From Stagonosporopsis chrysanthemi (Eukaryota; Ascomycota; Dothideomycetes; Pleosporales; Didymellaceae), in NCBI GenBank assembly GCA_022560025.1, contig JAFISE010000005.1, positions 310,001 through 374,000 of the forward strand: DNA of 64,000 nt. Direction: 5' to 3'. Positions within the stretch are counted from its first letter, which is position 1, and every line of letters begins with the position of its first letter. Both the position numbers and the translations under genes were made by a program. The notes below the pieces were generated by a model that saw only the letters and a list, made by a program, of their open reading frames with translations, was not told where the DNA came from and searched no databases. Positions 20,119 through 30,696 of this stretch are shown in pieces.

Positions 20119-22813
20119 TCAGTCCTCGTCTTGACCAACGCGCTTGTAGTTGCCACCTGCGTTGTCGTTGTCTCCCTTGCCTCTATTGACCATGTTGGAG
20201 ATCCAGCCACCCACGCCATCTCCATTCTCAGACTTCGGCGGCGACCTGCCGTTCTCGAGATCCGGTGGCTCAATATCAAGGCCAGGGATCGCAGCCTCGG
20301 CGGCGAGTCGAGGGCCCCCGCGCTCAGAGCCACGGCCGCGGCCGCTGCCGCTCATCAAGGACTCGACTTCTGCGCGTTGTTGCGGGGTGGCTGCTTGCGT
20401 CGTCGCGTCTCCAAAGAGAGAGTTCATGTCCTCAAGGCGGACATTGGCAGTCTCAGGGTAGATGAAATAAACTACTCAATGTTAGTGATCTGTTTAGAAC
20501 CCGAGCGTGCAGCGCCAGACTTACCAATAACGAAACTAGCAGCGCAGAAGAACGCGTGAATGAGGTACAAGCGCCATTGAATGCGCTCTTGGAGGATAGG
20601 TGTCATTTCTCCCACCAGCCAGTTGAAGGCCCAGTTGGTTGCTGTACTCAGACTGGCACCCTTGGCACGGATACTGAGGGGCAGAATCTCTGGTGGGTAC
20701 AACCATGGGATAGGACCCCAGGAGTAACCAAACGCCGCGTTGTATATCATAACGAAGATAACGACCATGTTTGGAGTCCAGCTTGCCTGCAGGAAAATAA
20801 AGTACGAGATGGCAGAGAGCGATATGACCATCATCAATGCTCCGGAAAGCAAAATCTTGCGACGGCCCAAGGTGTCTACAATGTACCAGGGCGGAATTGT
20901 CGATAGAAGGTAGGTGATTGCGTTGATGCCAGTCATGAGAATGGCCTGGCGGCCGTACCAGCCGGCTTCTTCGAAAACAAGCGGAGCATAGTACGAAATG
21001 ACGTTGATGCCGTTGAGTTGCGCAAGGGCTTGGGCGCTCATGGCGATGAAAACACGCTTGTAGTAGCGTTTGAACATATCCGAGTACGAGCGTTCACCTT
21101 CTTGTCGCTGGAGCAGCACGTTCATCTTGATTTCTCGATACTCATCGCGCGCTTTGGGGTTATGGATGTCACCCTTTCCATACAGGTTAGCAATTACTAC
21201 AATGCCCTCCTCGTCGTGATCGTTGTCCAGGAGCCATCTACTTATTGTCAGTACAACCCGCTTGTTGAGACAGCTTGACGAACCTTGGCGATTCGCAAAT
21301 GAGCAAGCTGCCGAAAGCCAGCAACGTGCCCATGATGCATTGCATGAACAACGGAATTCTCCATGCATAGTCGCTCTTGATGTAGCTGCAGAAATAGTCG
21401 ACCCAGACACTGCATGCGTATCCGGTAATGTTACCAGTGAACTCGATGCAGCCCATCTTACCACGGTTGTGCGGTGGTGAGATCTCGGACTGATATACTG
21501 GTACAATGGCGGACAGCGCTCCTACACCGAGACCGGCAATGATTCGTCCGAGAAGCATCATAGGCATGCCAGTGGCGAATGTCTGAAGAGCACCACCAAC
21601 GACGAAGATGATCGACCCGTAAAGGATGGTCTTGCGGCGACCAAGAACATCTCCGATGCGGCCTACCAGCAGCGACGAGATGAAGGCACCAACTTCCAGG
21701 ATAGCCACCATACTTCCCAGCTCGACGGCCGTGGGCTGGTTGAAGTAGTCCTTGAAATAAATACCCCTATGTGCTTTGATTAGCCGTGCTCGTGTTTGTG
21801 AGTTGTGTAGCGGCGTACGTGATGATCCCGGACATGACTCCCTGGTCATAGCCAAACAGGAACACACCCAATGAGACAAATACGCTGGTGAAGTAGCTGC
21901 TTAATGTCAGCATGGCGCGTCACAAATAGCCGTGCAACGTTGCCTACATGAGCTTCTTCCCATGCAGCCCGTGGATACGGGAGGGCCCGTCGTTGGGCGC
22001 CATGATCCTAGCGAGTATCCTCTCTGCCTTGCTGATTGTACGTGGACCTGGGTCTGGGATCTCAATGTCCTCGAGCCTGAGGGTGCGGTGACCCTTCTCG
22101 TGGAGGCTGTCCTGCGATGCGAAGCGGGCACGCTTCTGGTGTCGGCGATGCGGGGGAAGCTGACCCTCTAGGCGGATGGCGAGCGGGTCTTCTTGATCGG
22201 CAAGCTGGTCGACGAGGTCGCCGGTGTCACTCCAGAGCGAGAGATCGTCTGAGTGCGAGGAAGGTGTGTCGAAGGAGGACCGCGCGCTATCTTTGTCGTT
22301 ATCGAGCAGATAAGCGGAATCGCCGTCACGGGGCCGCGAGGACGAGCTCAGGTTGTGGAGAGGGATATTGGCAGGTCTCCGACTGCTGCCCGAGTGAAAA
22401 GGAATGATGAAGGTGGCAGGCTGAGGGAGCAGCCTCTCTAGCCGATACGGTCTGCAAGAAGGTCGAAAGGCGGTCGCGAGTGACGTGCAGGTTAAGGTGG
22501 GCCTAGGACTTAAGCGGTCAAGGGCGGTCACATTCACATTGGGCGGACGGCGTAGGACTCAAAAGAGCACGATACGGCGTTGTGATCAGGAAAACGTGAG
22601 CTACCCTGTCATCTTGACCCTGGGGGCTGCTGTAGACTTGGCGGATTTACTGCTCGGTCCGGCAAGGACCGGAATCGCAGCCTGCTGTTGGCCAGGTTGT
22701 TGGAGCGGCCTGCTGTGTGATGATGTCGCGGCGCAGGCTATCGCGGGAGCATTGCTTTCTACAGCATGTATGCTCCTTATCTCTGCGACTGCCACAGGGC
22801 TTTTGAATTGCAT
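20119..22813 (-). CDS. MFS sugar porter (hexose transporter-like) with long cytosolic N-terminus
   Basis: Twelve-segment plasma-membrane sugar/proton transporter of the sugar porter family. Signatures in order: LFGYDQGVMSGIIT, GRIGDVLGRRKTILYG, PVYQSEISPPHNRGK, CESPRWLLDNDHDEE, QLNGINVISYYAPLVFEEAG, VDTLGRRKILLSG, WLYPPEILPLSIRAKG and YFIYPETANVRLEDMN. Exons (3' to 5'): 20119-20471, 20525-21237, 21284-21766, 21819-21896 and 21948-22451. The N-terminal tail carries RLEDIEIPDPGPRTISKAER, which I recall as conserved in a filamentous-fungal subgroup. That stretch has no ATG of its own, so I propose a first exon 22605-22813 (MQFKSPVAV...) joined across a 153-bp intron in phase, giving 779 residues. 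The ATG at 22003 is the conservative alternative start. Core confidence is high; the 5' end is tentative. Confidence 0.8.
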
Positions 22814-24062
22814 GCTTTGAAAAGGCCGCAACTCCAGACACTGCGGAGAATCACGCTCCACATTGCCAACAACACGACCAAGAACTCCACATCGAAACGC
22901 GTACTTGTATCTTGCTGATCGCGGCTGCTAGCGGTCGACAAGGGTGCCACCATAGATACATGACAGAAACACTGCGATTCAACAGTCGAGGATGCTCATC
23001 AGTGGTCATTCAGATTGGTCTTCATAAACACCACATTGACTGCTCCCAGCAAAGAACCCACGTGCAAGGTCCGCGTGTAGGCCGTCGCGAGCACCACATC
23101 TGAAACGCTGCTGCTGCTCACGGGTGAAACAGAACAGAGCCAGCTGGGAGCAGCTCGTGCGCTCGATTCTGGCAGAAGGCCGCGTTCAAGTTCAAGACGC
23201 CTATCGACTGCCGTCGCTTGGATAAACACGTGAAAGGACACTTGCAGGGCGCTTCGGGGGTCGACAGAAGATGGCTGGCAGCGTGCGCGCTGGCTGGCGA
23301 TCGTTGCTGCACAAATGCGAGCGCTGTGCGCCCTGACGTGCAGTTGCAGACTACCTGTCGACAGGAACGCAACTCTCAAAGAAGAGATTCATCCTTGGTA
23401 ACCTGGTCAAACACATGCCTGAACATCCTTACCCAACGGCAGCACCGCCATCATGAGTAGCCATGTGTTTGTTGCCGTGGAGCAGATGTGCACGTAATCT
23501 GGCTGTGAGGCGTCGTTCTGCCGCCAGGCCTCGTCGAAGGCGCCGATCGTCCTGAAACGCGCCTAGTGCTGCATCTCCTGCTGCTGTGATTGGCCACGTT
23601 CATATTTGCCCATCTGCTCGGCCCGCGCGCTACTTCGTTCGTCGATGTGTCGTGAGTCGTGATGGGCAGCGAGAGTGTTTGGGAAACTTGTTTCTGCGTG
23701 CAGCATCCCTCGGTGTCATTGTGATCTAGCTGCCGCCAAAGAGTGAAAAGTCGACTCTCCAACGCCGTACTCTGGTTCGCGCCAGATTCGTTGCAGCGAC
23801 TTGCACCCCTGTTCGTTTCTAACCTCCCACTTGGCTCTCAAACAAGAAACGGCTCCCGCACCAGCCACCGCGAACCGTGGCCCAGCAGCACATCATCTCT
23901 CACGACCCGCACCGCTCCTCCACAATTCACTCTCGCTACCTTTGCCCTGTCAGGCCTGTCACTCCACTCGCTGCCTGAGCATCGCGCTGCAAGATAACCA
24001 CCGACGATCACTGCCGCCGTCCCAATCCACTGAACGCGAGGCTGCGCTGCGTGTAGCCAGCC
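22814..24062. other. Divergent promoter region, sugar porter / Chs7-like gene
   Basis: 1.25 kb between two genes that point apart. Frames here are short and non-ATG or unremarkable. The last 300 bases before the Chs7-like ATG are rich in C/T and CA words, as expected for a fungal 5' leader. Confidence 0.5.
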
Positions 24063-25297
24063 ATGTCGAGATACGGAAAGTTCGACGACTTCTGCCGCGA
24101 CACAGGTAACAGCTGGTCCACGCTGCCAGGTACGACCCACCACAATTCCTCCATGTATTTCTAAGAGATGCTAACCGTCGCAGTATGCTATGTACGTTGT
24201 TGCCGCCATGAACCCCTGGCTTGTCCCATTGTTGGCGCGCGCCGCTAACCACGACCTCACCACAGCTTTTTAGCCAAGCACCCACAAGAAACGGTGGAGG
24301 ATGGGAGGGAGGCTGCACACTCGAGGGCTTCTCAGTTGGCGGCGGTAACAACCTGCACAACTTGGGTTAGTCACTTGCGGCAGACGCGCAATGGAAGCCT
24401 TACTGACGGTCGCAGGCTCGATAATCCTTTGCGGCATCGCAATCCTCACGACCTTCTTCCTGCTCTGGAGATCCGAACGGAAGAAGGCCGCCGTTGGACG
24501 AAGGTGCGCGCATGTCTCCTTGCGCAAAACACCGAGTGCTGACTTTTGAAAGGGAAATGCAGCTGTTCCTGCTCGGCTACATCGTCATCTCCATCTGCGA
24601 GATCTTCACAATCGGCGGCTTCCCTTTGAACAACTCTGTGCGCCTTGTACGTCGCTTTTCCATGTAGACGGCCCTCATAGACTGACTGTTGATTAGGCGT
24701 TCGTTGCTGTACACATCGCTGCAATTGTTGCAACATCTTGGGTCCTCATGCTTAACGGCTTGGTCGGCTACCAGCTTCTGGACGACGGCACCCCCATCTC
24801 GATCGGCCTGCTGCTAATCTCTGCTGTTATCATCTTTGTTGGAACCGGCTATATCGCCCTTGACACTGGATTCAGCTGGACCGGCTACTGGGACGACACT
24901 CTACCGCTCCCCAACCAGGCCTATGCGCTTTACACGCTTTACCAGCTCGTGCCTCTGGTCTTTTTATTCATATTTTTCTGCTTGGAATCATTCCTTGTCC
25001 TCCGCGTTCTTGGAGAGCGCAAGCCAATGCGTACGTATGCAGAATTTAACCTTGGTACACTTGCTGACAGACTGTATAGTGTATCTCCTGAGCGCTGCTC
25101 TGCTCTTTGCTATCGGGCAGGTCTTCCAATACGTTATTAGCGTCCATATCTGCACTGGCACTGATGGAAAGATCAACGGTGGTCTGTTTGAGACGCTCTT
25201 CACGCTGCTTTCGGTCGTAATGATCTGGGTCTTCTGGTCTAGCATTACCGAGGACGACTGGCCGATGCCAACAGTTGCTGGCTCAAGCACGTATTAA
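24063..25297 (+). CDS. Chs7-like chitin synthase export chaperone (PF12271-type membrane protein)
   Basis: Predicted 302-residue protein with about seven membrane segments, related to Chs7, which helps class IV chitin synthase leave the ER. The N-terminus MSRYGKFDDFCRDT...WSTLPVCYLFSQ precedes segments such as SIILCGIAILTTFFLLW, GYIVISICEIFTIGGFPL, VAVHIAAIVATSWVLMLNGLVGYQ and LYQLVPLVFLFIFFCLESFLVL. Seven exons: 24063-24129, 24184-24191, 24266-24365, 24416-24503, 24553-24646, 24697-25030 and 25080-25297. All use GT-AG and the total is in phase. Exon 2 is only 8 nt (it completes Val, Cys and Tyr). Fungi often have several Chs7-like paralogues, so the canonical CHS7 name is not given. It would affect septal and lateral wall chitin. 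Confidence 0.82.
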
Positions 25298-25891
25298 CGA
25301 TGACTCTGAGGCACATGTGGTGGATGTACAAGATACGTCGTAATGTTTCATGATTTCTCTAGCATAGCGTATACCATTTTGGGGTCCTGGACGCGTTACG
25401 CGTCATGCTGCTAGTTCACGATGCACAGATAATGTTTGCTTGGAAAAGAGAGCGATATATATAATCAAATCAATATCACATGCGAAACGTGAGAGCGCGC
25501 TTCAAACGTCACGTGCACATCACGCATCGCGTCAGGCAGATCTTCGATTGATCGCTGAAGCTTCAAAGAATCTGTCGATAATTTGAATTTGTTGCATCCT
25601 GCTGAACACCTGGTGGATTCTTTGGTGGAATCTGTCTTGTACTAAGATGCGCCGCCCAATCTCACCTTGAAAAGAGACCTTATTACGCTGCAAATGAAAG
25701 CTCGCGACGTCATCTTCTATCGTTCATCTGTCGCGCACCTATTCTCGCCATAACTCATCGCACACATAATCTACCTTTTTAAGGACAGCACACGCTCACC
25801 AGAACGCACAAGCGATTGTGACACCGAACGTAGCGCGTCAGCGCCGCCGGCGGTCGCTGCCTCATTAACCGCACGAGCGCACGCATACACC
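25298..25891. other. Intergenic region upstream of SSL1
   Basis: No gene was seen. A (TA)n run (TATATATAATC) lies near 25455, and a conspicuous AT-rich stretch precedes it. The promoter of the TFIIH gene must lie in the final few hundred bases. Confidence 0.45.
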
Positions 25892-27415
25892 ATGGCCGAC
25901 TCGGACTTTTCCTACGATGGCGACGAAGTTTCTGGCGACGAATACGTTGGCCCTCGCGCCAGCTCAAGTCGACCAGCAGAGCCGGCAGGCGGCAGGAAAC
26001 AAGGTGCGAAAGATGCTGCGCCAAAGCCAGCGCGCAAAGCATGGGAGACAGAGTACTCGCGGACGGTGGAGAAGACTACAGTATCTGTCAATGATGAGGA
26101 CTTGGGACAGAGCGTGCAAGAACGAGAAGAGGAGCGCAAACGCAAACGGCTACGCAAGGATACAAAACCTTTCCAACGAGGTATAATACGGCATGTCGTG
26201 CTGGTTCTGGACCTGTCAGAGGCCATGATGGAGAAAGATATGCGGCCAAACCGCTTCTACACAATGATCAACTACACACAAGAATACGTCCGCGAGTTCT
26301 TCGAGCAGAACCCCATTTCTCAGATGAGTGTTCTGGGCATGCACGACGGCATATGCATACGAGTTTCGGAGCTCTCAGGCAATCCAGCAGAGCACGCAGC
26401 AGCAATCCTAGCGTTACGCAGCAAAGAGACCGGCAAGGAGCCAAAAGGCGCACCCAGTCTGCAGAATGCCCTCGAGCTTGCACGCGCGACATTATACCAC
26501 ACACCGAGCCATGGCACGAGAGAAGTCATAGTTGTCTTTGGCTCCCTCCTGTCCCTCGATCCCGGCGACATCCACCAAACCATCAAGGCATGCGCACGCG
26601 ACCGTATCAGAGTGAGCATTATAGGCATGGGAGCGCGTCTCAAGATCTGCCAGGAGATTGTCACACGAACAAACGCCGGCGATGAAAGCGAGTACACCAT
26701 CGCGACCGACCAAGAAATGCTCAAGGAGCTCTTGATTGCCACTACAACACCACCCGTCATTCGCGCAGACGCCGATTCCGCCCCACAGGAACCAGAGAAA
26801 GGTGCTGCACTAATGATGATGGGCTTCCCCTCTCGGGTCGTCGAGGACTCGCCCACCATTTGCGCCTGCCATGGCAACCTCACCCTCGGAGGCTACACAT
26901 GCTCACGCTGCAGTGCGAAAGTGTGCTCTCTCCCCGTCACCTGTCCCAGCTGCCAGCTCACACTCCTCCTCTCCACGCACTTAGCCCGCAGCTACCACCA
27001 CCTTTTCCCGCTGCGCAACTGGGCCACGGTGTCGTGGCAGCGCGCACGCGACAAGAAGTCTCTAGACTGTGTCGGGTGCCTCACGCCGTTCCCCGACGTT
27101 CCGTCCAGACAGGATCTCGCTGCGCGCGCGCTGAAGAAGGAGAGGCAGTCCACCACAGGAAGCATGCTGAACGGACATGCACACGCTTATGCGCAGGGCG
27201 ACGGTGGGGCCGATAACGACGACGACGAGAATGGCGAGCAGCACGCGAGTGAAAGCGCGCGTTACGAGTGTCGATCGTGCGAGAGCCATTTCTGCGTTGA
27301 CTGTGATGTATTCTGTCATATGGTGCTGCATAACTGCCCTGGGTGTTTGAGCCGGCTGGATCCTGGGGCTTTTGAGGCGGGTGCGCAGAATGGAGATGTA
27401 GCCATGACTGGGTGA
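25892..27415 (+). CDS. SSL1: TFIIH core subunit Ssl1 (p44 homologue)
   Basis: Predicted 507-residue intronless subunit of the TFIIH core, which opens promoter DNA for RNA polymerase II and unwinds damage in nucleotide excision repair; Ssl1 stimulates the Rad3/XPD helicase. After an acidic/basic N-terminus, a von Willebrand A-like domain begins at GIIRHVVLVLDLSEAM (about 96) and runs through FFEQNPISQMSVLGM, SLQNALELA and RVSIIGMGA. A zinc-binding region follows (CACHGNL...YTCSRCSAKVCSLPVTCPSC). The C-terminal C4/RING-like domain has CVGCL, then YECRSCESHFCVDCDVFCHMVLHNCPGC. An unusually long linker between the last two zinc-binding parts contains HAHAYAQGDGGADNDDDE, a low-complexity insert. 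The ATG has a CACCATGG context. Confidence 0.93.
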   Translation: MADSDFSYDGDEVSGDEYVGPRASSSRPAEPAGGRKQGAKDAAPKPARKAWETEYSRTVEKTTVSVNDEDLGQSVQEREEERKRKRLRKDTKPFQRGIIRHVVLVLDLSEAMMEKDMRPNRFYTMINYTQEYVREFFEQNPISQMSVLGMHDGICIRVSELSGNPAEHAAAILALRSKETGKEPKGAPSLQNALELARATLYHTPSHGTREVIVVFGSLLSLDPGDIHQTIKACARDRIRVSIIGMGARLKICQEIVTRTNAGDESEYTIATDQEMLKELLIATTTPPVIRADADSAPQEPEKGAALMMMGFPSRVVEDSPTICACHGNLTLGGYTCSRCSAKVCSLPVTCPSCQLTLLLSTHLARSYHHLFPLRNWATVSWQRARDKKSLDCVGCLTPFPDVPSRQDLAARALKKERQSTTGSMLNGHAHAYAQGDGGADNDDDENGEQHASESARYECRSCESHFCVDCDVFCHMVLHNCPGCLSRLDPGAFEAGAQNGDVAMTG

Positions 27416-28446
27416 CGAAGATCGAGACAATGGAAGATAACAAGTGGCCTGCTTTGACGCATGCGATGTCGTGTGTGCCTTTCTTCTCCCTTCTCTTCTT
27501 TCGTCCGATTCTCCATCCCCGCCGCCTGCCATGGCTGCTTGTGCATCTGCCCACGAAGAAGCTCGTTCTTGAAGACATTCCATGGCTAGGTGAAGATTGC
27601 TTGCCTACGCCTTGTGCCGCAACAGAAAGCCTTGAAGGAGCTCCAATAGGAATCGGTAAATACCTCGTCTACAGCATGTTGGATACCGTCTCACCTTGCA
27701 GACTCAACTTAGACCGCAGTGTGCTATGCCGACTGTCTCATTAGCTGCTTGCCGACCCAACTTCAAGAACTAGGCTCCGTGTTGATTCCCGTCACAGAAT
27801 GACGAAGATTCAGCATAACCAGCGAGCATCGAATTCATGGGCCAACCCTGGCGTTGCACGATTTGCTTATGAAGCCACAACCACTCCTTTCCTTCTACGG
27901 ACAGTTCCTCTGCGTGAGAGTGCAATAGATGTACCTTTTGAGAGAGTTTATGAATATGTCTCGTTTGCATATGGAAGTGTAGTAGCGCTTACGTATGACC
28001 ATCCTAGCATATGAGACTCTGTATTCTTCGAGGTTCGGCCGTATGCGTGCACTGATGATATACGAAGCGAGCCTCGGGCTTCATCATTGTCGTAGGGGCA
28101 GCGGTAGGTTGTAGAAGTCTATCTGGATTTGCGTGGCACCTAGATCAGCCATTATGGTGCTCGAAGACTTAAGGATAGAGATGGAGGGCGTGATGATGGC
28201 GTGGAAGAGAAGACAACATCTGCTGTAGTCACACATCACGAAGGCTTACGCAAGCGGTCAGTCTGCTCGGGAACATTATTAATGTGTTCATGAATCTTCC
28301 ATAGAACGCAATATCTCGTAGGCCTACAGACCCGCCTTGAAACTCCAATTATGCAATCTGGCTCACAAGGCCTATCCCGGGGCCTGCCAAAACGCCGTCA
28401 ACTCCAATGCGCAAACTATGAATACAAGCAGTGGACAAGCAGTTCT
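27416..28446. other. Convergent intergenic region between SSL1 and SPN1
   Basis: Both genes run into this 1.0-kb interval, so it should be mainly 3' UTR. I find no supported coding region; short frames near 27412-27744 and 27799-28014 have no family-like content. Confidence 0.5.
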
Positions 28447-29881
28447 TCACCGCCTGCCCTGCCTGGCTTTGACCGTCTTCATGATATCGAAGTCCCTGCG
28501 GTTATTATTGCCCTCTTGGAACGTGACATTGCTCTTCGGTGCAACAGTGTATGTCATGCGGCCAGTCTCCATGCGAGCACGCTGAAATGCACGTGGAGCC
28601 TCCAGGGCCTTCTTCCTTTGTGCGGCCAGAGCAGCTGCTTGGCTGTTGGCGGACGAATTGCCAGTTGCAACCCTGCGTCTACGGAAACGTCAGCAACAAT
28701 CAAAGTGTTCCAAGGAACAGACACATACGAAGGATCGAAGTCGGCTTGAGCGAACTCCTTCTTGCGGTAGTCGTCCGTGCGCCTAAGGATCGGGCGAGTC
28801 CAGTCGGTGAAAAGGCGCTCAGCTTGCCGCTTGATCGTCAACTCAGGGCGCTTGCTCTTGATGTAGAACATGATGACCTTGCCAATACCAGATGCAACAA
28901 GAGTGTCTTTGTTGATAGGTAGCTTGCCTAGCGCAGCAAACAGCTCCTTCTGGATATCGTATGCTGGCAGACTGCCGTCGCTGAGAGGCTCGAGGAAGAA
29001 GCGCACTGATTCCAGTACGTTAGACTCAGGGTCTACGATCGACTCCTTCAGCTGGCTCTTGTTAAGCAATGCAACGACTTCCGGTAGCAGCTTCAGCTTG
29101 TGTCGGGCTGGCTCGCCTCGCTTTCGGCCTTCGTTGTCTGCCTCAGCTGCCTGCGCCATACGACGACGCATTTCTTCGATCTCTTGGTCGGCCATTTGCT
29201 CAAGATCGATTCCATCCTTCTTGCGACGGCGGGTTGAACTACTCTTGAGGATAGCATCCATCTGGCGCTCGAGTGCGCGCTTGCGACCTGCGTACGTGTT
29301 AGCAGCATCGACGCAATGCTTGGTTCAGACTTACGCTCTTCTGGGGTGAGATTTGCCTCTGTCTCTTCGTCGGGACTGGCACCGCGTACTCTGCCCTCTT
29401 TTCTTGACCTCTTACTCTTCCTGCCTTCGCCCACATCCCCGCCTTCGTCTTCACCATCTTTGTTCTTCTTGCGACGCGGCTTGTCGGCGCGCTTCTTCTT
29501 TTTCTTTGGCTCTTCGCCCTCGCCTGCCGTGCGTTTCCTCTTGTGTACACCGATCTGCTTGACGGTGTCCTCATCGATGGCGCGCTCCTCGATAGCAATG
29601 TTGCTGGCATCGAAATCGCCAAATTGTTCATCGAGCTGGTCGTCATTCAGTGCATCTGACAGTACAGACTCATTGTCTGACAAGCCAGCCTCAATGTCAT
29701 CCTGATCCGGCATCTCCTCCTTATCCTCCGTCACCTCCATATCCTGGTAGGTCGTGGCGTTGGTAGGGTTTGGTACCGAGTTTTCTTCTTCAATCTCAGG
29801 GCGCAGAGGGTCGTCAGGGTCGTTGCCAGCCTCGGGTAGCGGCGAGTTCGAGTGCGACTTGGTAAACTCTACGTCCTCCAT
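28447..29881 (-). CDS. SPN1: Transcription elongation factor Spn1/Iws1
   Basis: Predicted 445-residue nuclear factor that binds Spt6 and elongating RNA polymerase II. Residues 1-185 are acidic and disordered, with the basic segment KKKKKRADKPRRKKNK, a likely nuclear signal. The conserved TFIIS N-terminal-like (LW) domain covers about 240-370, with LPEVVALLNKSQLKESIVD, GSLPAYDIQKELFAALGKLPIN and IKRQAERLFTDWTRPILRR. The tail has RMTYTVAPKSNVTFQEG and ends KTVKARQGRR, as in fungal homologues. Three exons: 29335-29881, 28729-29287 and 28447-28678. Splicing of the third is needed to reach this tail; reading through the donor gives a different C-terminus. It starts head to head with PCF11, which acts in the same transcription cycle. 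Confidence 0.92.
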
Positions 29882-30696
29882 AGTGCAGGCGGTTTGCGTG
29901 TTTTAGGGGCGTCTATGTCGGTATTTTCTTGCAGGTGGAAATGTCGCCAAGTAACCAGTGTCTGTAAGCCTGCGATGGCGTCGCTGTAGGTGAGAGACGT
30001 CAGACAACGGAGATGATGTCTGCGTTGCGTGAAAGAAAGTCGCAGCTGGGGCGCGACTGTCAATGACGCGCGGACCTACTATTTCCCCGAGCCTTGGCAC
30101 CTGGGAAGTGGCAGGTGCGACCCCCCAGCTGTGAAGACGCCAACTACGGTTCCACCTCCTCAACCAAACTGCGCTGTCCACACTTCGCAGCAGCGTATCT
30201 AAAACCCCCGTCTCGCCTCTTTTGCACCTGTTCGCCTTTTCACATTCCTCACCACTCTTGTGACTAACCTTTCTGCAACACGCGACACAGCACCTATTGC
30301 CTTCGCAGCTGCAGCGCCCGTTCACCGACGGATATCTACACCACGTATACTCTGGTCAAGAGCATCGTGACCGCACGCTGTCTCGCATTTGCTGGCGAGT
30401 AGAGGAGGAAGGCACGCAGTGTTTGGAGTTCAGTGGCTGGAGGAGAGCGAGGCTTGTCACTGTCCTGACCGTCCTGGCGCAGTCTTCTTGCTGCATTACC
30501 CAGCGAGGTCATAGCTAGTAGCAACACAAACATCCTGTCACACCGTGTGTTCGAAAGAGAGGAAGCATTTGTTTGTTCTGTCTGCAAGACCGGCCTGCTT
30601 GGACCGCCTACAATCGACTGCAAGGCTTTCAGCGCGATTGCATCTCACGTCTAACCTCCACACCCCTTCCCAAAGCACATCATCCTCTTGCCCATC
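29882..30696. other. Shared divergent promoter region of SPN1 and PCF11
   Basis: 815 bases separate two divergent genes for RNA polymerase II accessory factors. No gene was recognised. C/T-rich patches on both strands near each ATG are consistent with two separate 5' leaders. Confidence 0.5.
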
